DNA of 8,008 nt from positions 3,027,663 to 3,035,670 of the forward strand of contig NZ_CP053923.1 of the NCBI RefSeq assembly GCF_014672695.1. The letters are read 5' to 3'. Position 1 is the stretch's first letter, and every line of letters begins with the position of its first letter. The notes under the pieces were generated by a model that searched no databases, was not told the DNA's origin, and was given only the letters and a program-made list of their open reading frames with translations. Source of the DNA: Defluviicoccus vanus. Its GTDB lineage: Bacteria > Pseudomonadota > Alphaproteobacteria > Rhodospirillales > Defluviicoccaceae. A program made the position numbers and the translations under genes. This document shows positions 6,743 through 8,008 of the stretch, piece after piece.

Positions 6743-7780
6743 ATGAAGAGGTTGAGGATCATCCTGGTATCGGCTGCAGCGGTCGTTGCGATGATGGCAG
6801 CGGGCGGGTGGTGGTATGCGCAGCGTGAAACCGCTCAGGCGGTGCGGCGCATGTTCATTGACGCCGACTTAGTCGGCCGCGTCGCGTATGGCAGTACGTC
6901 CTACAATCCACTAACTGGCGTGGTTTCTATTCATGACGTCAGGCCCGTTGGCGATGAGGAATCGTTTCCAATAACGCTCGGCACTCTGGAAATTATTGAC
7001 TGGAAGCGCGAAGCCGATTTGGTAGCAGCAGCGCACGTCAAACTTGTTGATCTGCGCATCAATGTGCTGGATGTGGCTCGTAGACAGTTTGAAGAAGGCC
7101 ATTCAATATTATCTGTCCGTCTTACGGATCCGCCTGCCAAGATACTGCAAGACCCCCTGCAGGCGCTCGTTGTTTTGGGGTACCGCGATCTGACAGGACA
7201 TGCAGATGTCGACTATCAGTACGATCCTGGCGACGCTGCGTTACAGTGGTCCATCTCGTTTGGCTTCGCGCGAATGGGTGAGCTCCGGCTTCACGTCGGC
7301 TTGGATGGAATCAAGCCAAAGCTCATTCGTACGATCGCAGAAATCGCAAACCAAGCCTCAACGGATAATCCACTCGCCGCTCTTGGGGGAATGGCGATGT
7401 TGTCCGGGCAGAAAAAGGCTGCTGAACAAATCGGCATCACCGACTTCGGCTTGTCATACGTAGACGAGGGCCTTGTCAATCGCTACAAGCAATACTATGA
7501 CGTACACAGGTTTCGCCTGCCCGGTGACCCCAGTCAGCTGGAGTTGAATCAATCTCAGGTTGGCGAATTGACGGCGCAGGTTCTGCGATTCGGGCTACCC
7601 GAAGATACCGCTCGCTCAAGCGTAGAAGCGATAGCTAGATTTTCCAAACAGCCGCGGCGGCTCGTTTTGCGCACGAACATCGTCGAGCCAATTCGTCTGA
7701 CACGGATTGTTGATGGCTGGGGAGACCCAAAGGCGGTCAGCAAGCTTGTGTTCCTGACCGGAGCAGAGGTGACAAATTGA
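6743..7780 (+). CDS. Membrane-anchored periplasm-facing protein of unknown function, 345 aa
   Basis: The start chosen is the ATG at 6743 after GAGAGGAA about 8 bp upstream. The frame is open back to 6629, but that part overlaps the preceding gene. Residues 1-25 are Lys/Arg then hydrophobic (MKRLRIILVSAAAVVAMMAAGG), a signal anchor with the bulk outside the cytoplasm. The rest is beta-rich, with repeated strand-like segments (GRVAYGSTSYNPLTGVVSIHDV, FPITLGTLEIIDW, VKLVDLRINVLDVAR), a later helical part and a C-terminus RLTRIVDGWGDPKAVSKLVF. It has no Cys pattern and no catalytic motif I can name. The topology recalls AsmA-like or DUF945-type envelope proteins, but I cannot assign it. It begins 28 bp after the preceding stop, so it likely shares that transcript. 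Codon use is moderate in G+C, like the gene before it. Confidence 0.8.
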   Translation: MKRLRIILVSAAAVVAMMAAGGWWYAQRETAQAVRRMFIDADLVGRVAYGSTSYNPLTGVVSIHDVRPVGDEESFPITLGTLEIIDWKREADLVAAAHVKLVDLRINVLDVARRQFEEGHSILSVRLTDPPAKILQDPLQALVVLGYRDLTGHADVDYQYDPGDAALQWSISFGFARMGELRLHVGLDGIKPKLIRTIAEIANQASTDNPLAALGGMAMLSGQKKAAEQIGITDFGLSYVDEGLVNRYKQYYDVHRFRLPGDPSQLELNQSQVGELTAQVLRFGLPEDTARSSVEAIARFSKQPRRLVLRTNIVEPIRLTRIVDGWGDPKAVSKLVFLTGAEVTN

Positions 7781-8008
7781 GGCAGACGGCGATGTCATAT
7801 CTGTCAATGCCGCCAACAAAGCGCGGCGTTATATTCCTCGTTCAAAATTAGGAGTCTCGCCGATCCGGAGAGGGACAGGATTTGAGACGGTCGGCGGAGT
7901 CGCAGGCTGCCGGGTGGCCGGTGGTTGCCGCCGGGCAACCGGCCGGAGGCGCTGCGGGGAGACCGGGCCCGGCAGCACAGCATCCGGATCAATGCTCAAT
8001 GGCGCATC
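7781..8008. other. Gene-free right end with G+C-rich hairpin
   Basis: No supportable gene is seen. From about 7860 the DNA becomes strongly G+C-rich again. At 7923-7940, GGTTGCC, a GCCG loop and GGCAACC form a 7-bp hairpin; an alternative 7-bp pairing joins 7916-7922 with 7938-7944. No T-run follows either, so a terminator role for the 345-aa gene is only possible. A 62-codon frame on the minus strand (7804-7992) looks like chance. Confidence 0.4.

Noticed and set aside
7804..7992. Minus-strand 62-codon frame at the right end
   Set aside because: It has no ribosome site, domain or coding-like composition, and it spans the G+C-rich hairpin.

Overview
The window looks like accessory DNA next to one conserved housekeeping gene in a G+C-rich alphaproteobacterium. 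The main evidence for that is purL, which reads leftward off the left edge and translates to a clean, conserved PurL N-terminal half with strong G/C-ending codons. Taxonomy below that level cannot be read from the sequence alone.

Layout. 1-1290 (minus): N-terminal 430 residues of PurL. 1291-1862: a gene-free stretch holding two strong palindromes, a perfect 16-bp one (1688-1732) and a REP/MITE-like imperfect 34-bp one (1757-1849). 1863-3911 (minus): a tightly packed three-gene cassette. Its order is a 222-aa membrane protein with a winged-helix-like C-terminus, a 408-aa HELTH metallopeptidase-like protein, and a 51-aa protein. The first two overlap by ATGA and the last two are 1 nt apart. The peptidase gene carries two opposite single-base indels in short homopolymer runs, so the segment with the active site is out of frame with both ends. 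3942-4166 (plus): a coding-looking gene fragment lacking its start. 4167-4645 (plus): a decayed IS21-family element, with a left end bearing two direct repeats and a broken istA N-terminus.

4646-4916 is unexplained. Then come rightward genes for exported proteins. A 152-aa LprI/DUF1311-type protein lies at 4917-5375. A second, divergent LprI-type protein begins at 5705 and appears fused, across a frameshift, to an unrecognised C-terminal domain ending at 6714. A 345-aa protein with an N-terminal membrane anchor lies at 6743-7780. Between the two LprI-type genes is a small element (5520-5693) with perfect 15-bp inverted ends and TTAA at both borders; a sigma-70-like promoter lies just upstream. 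From about 5400 to 7860 the G+C content is visibly lower than in purL or the peptidase cassette, which suggests a separate origin. 7781-8008 has no supportable gene.

Functional links. The leftward cassette (membrane protein, metallopeptidase, small protein) looks like one transcriptional unit and is the best candidate for an undescribed system, although its peptidase may be inactive as written. The rightward pair at 5705-7780 probably forms an envelope/periplasm-facing operon. Nothing ties either group functionally to purL.
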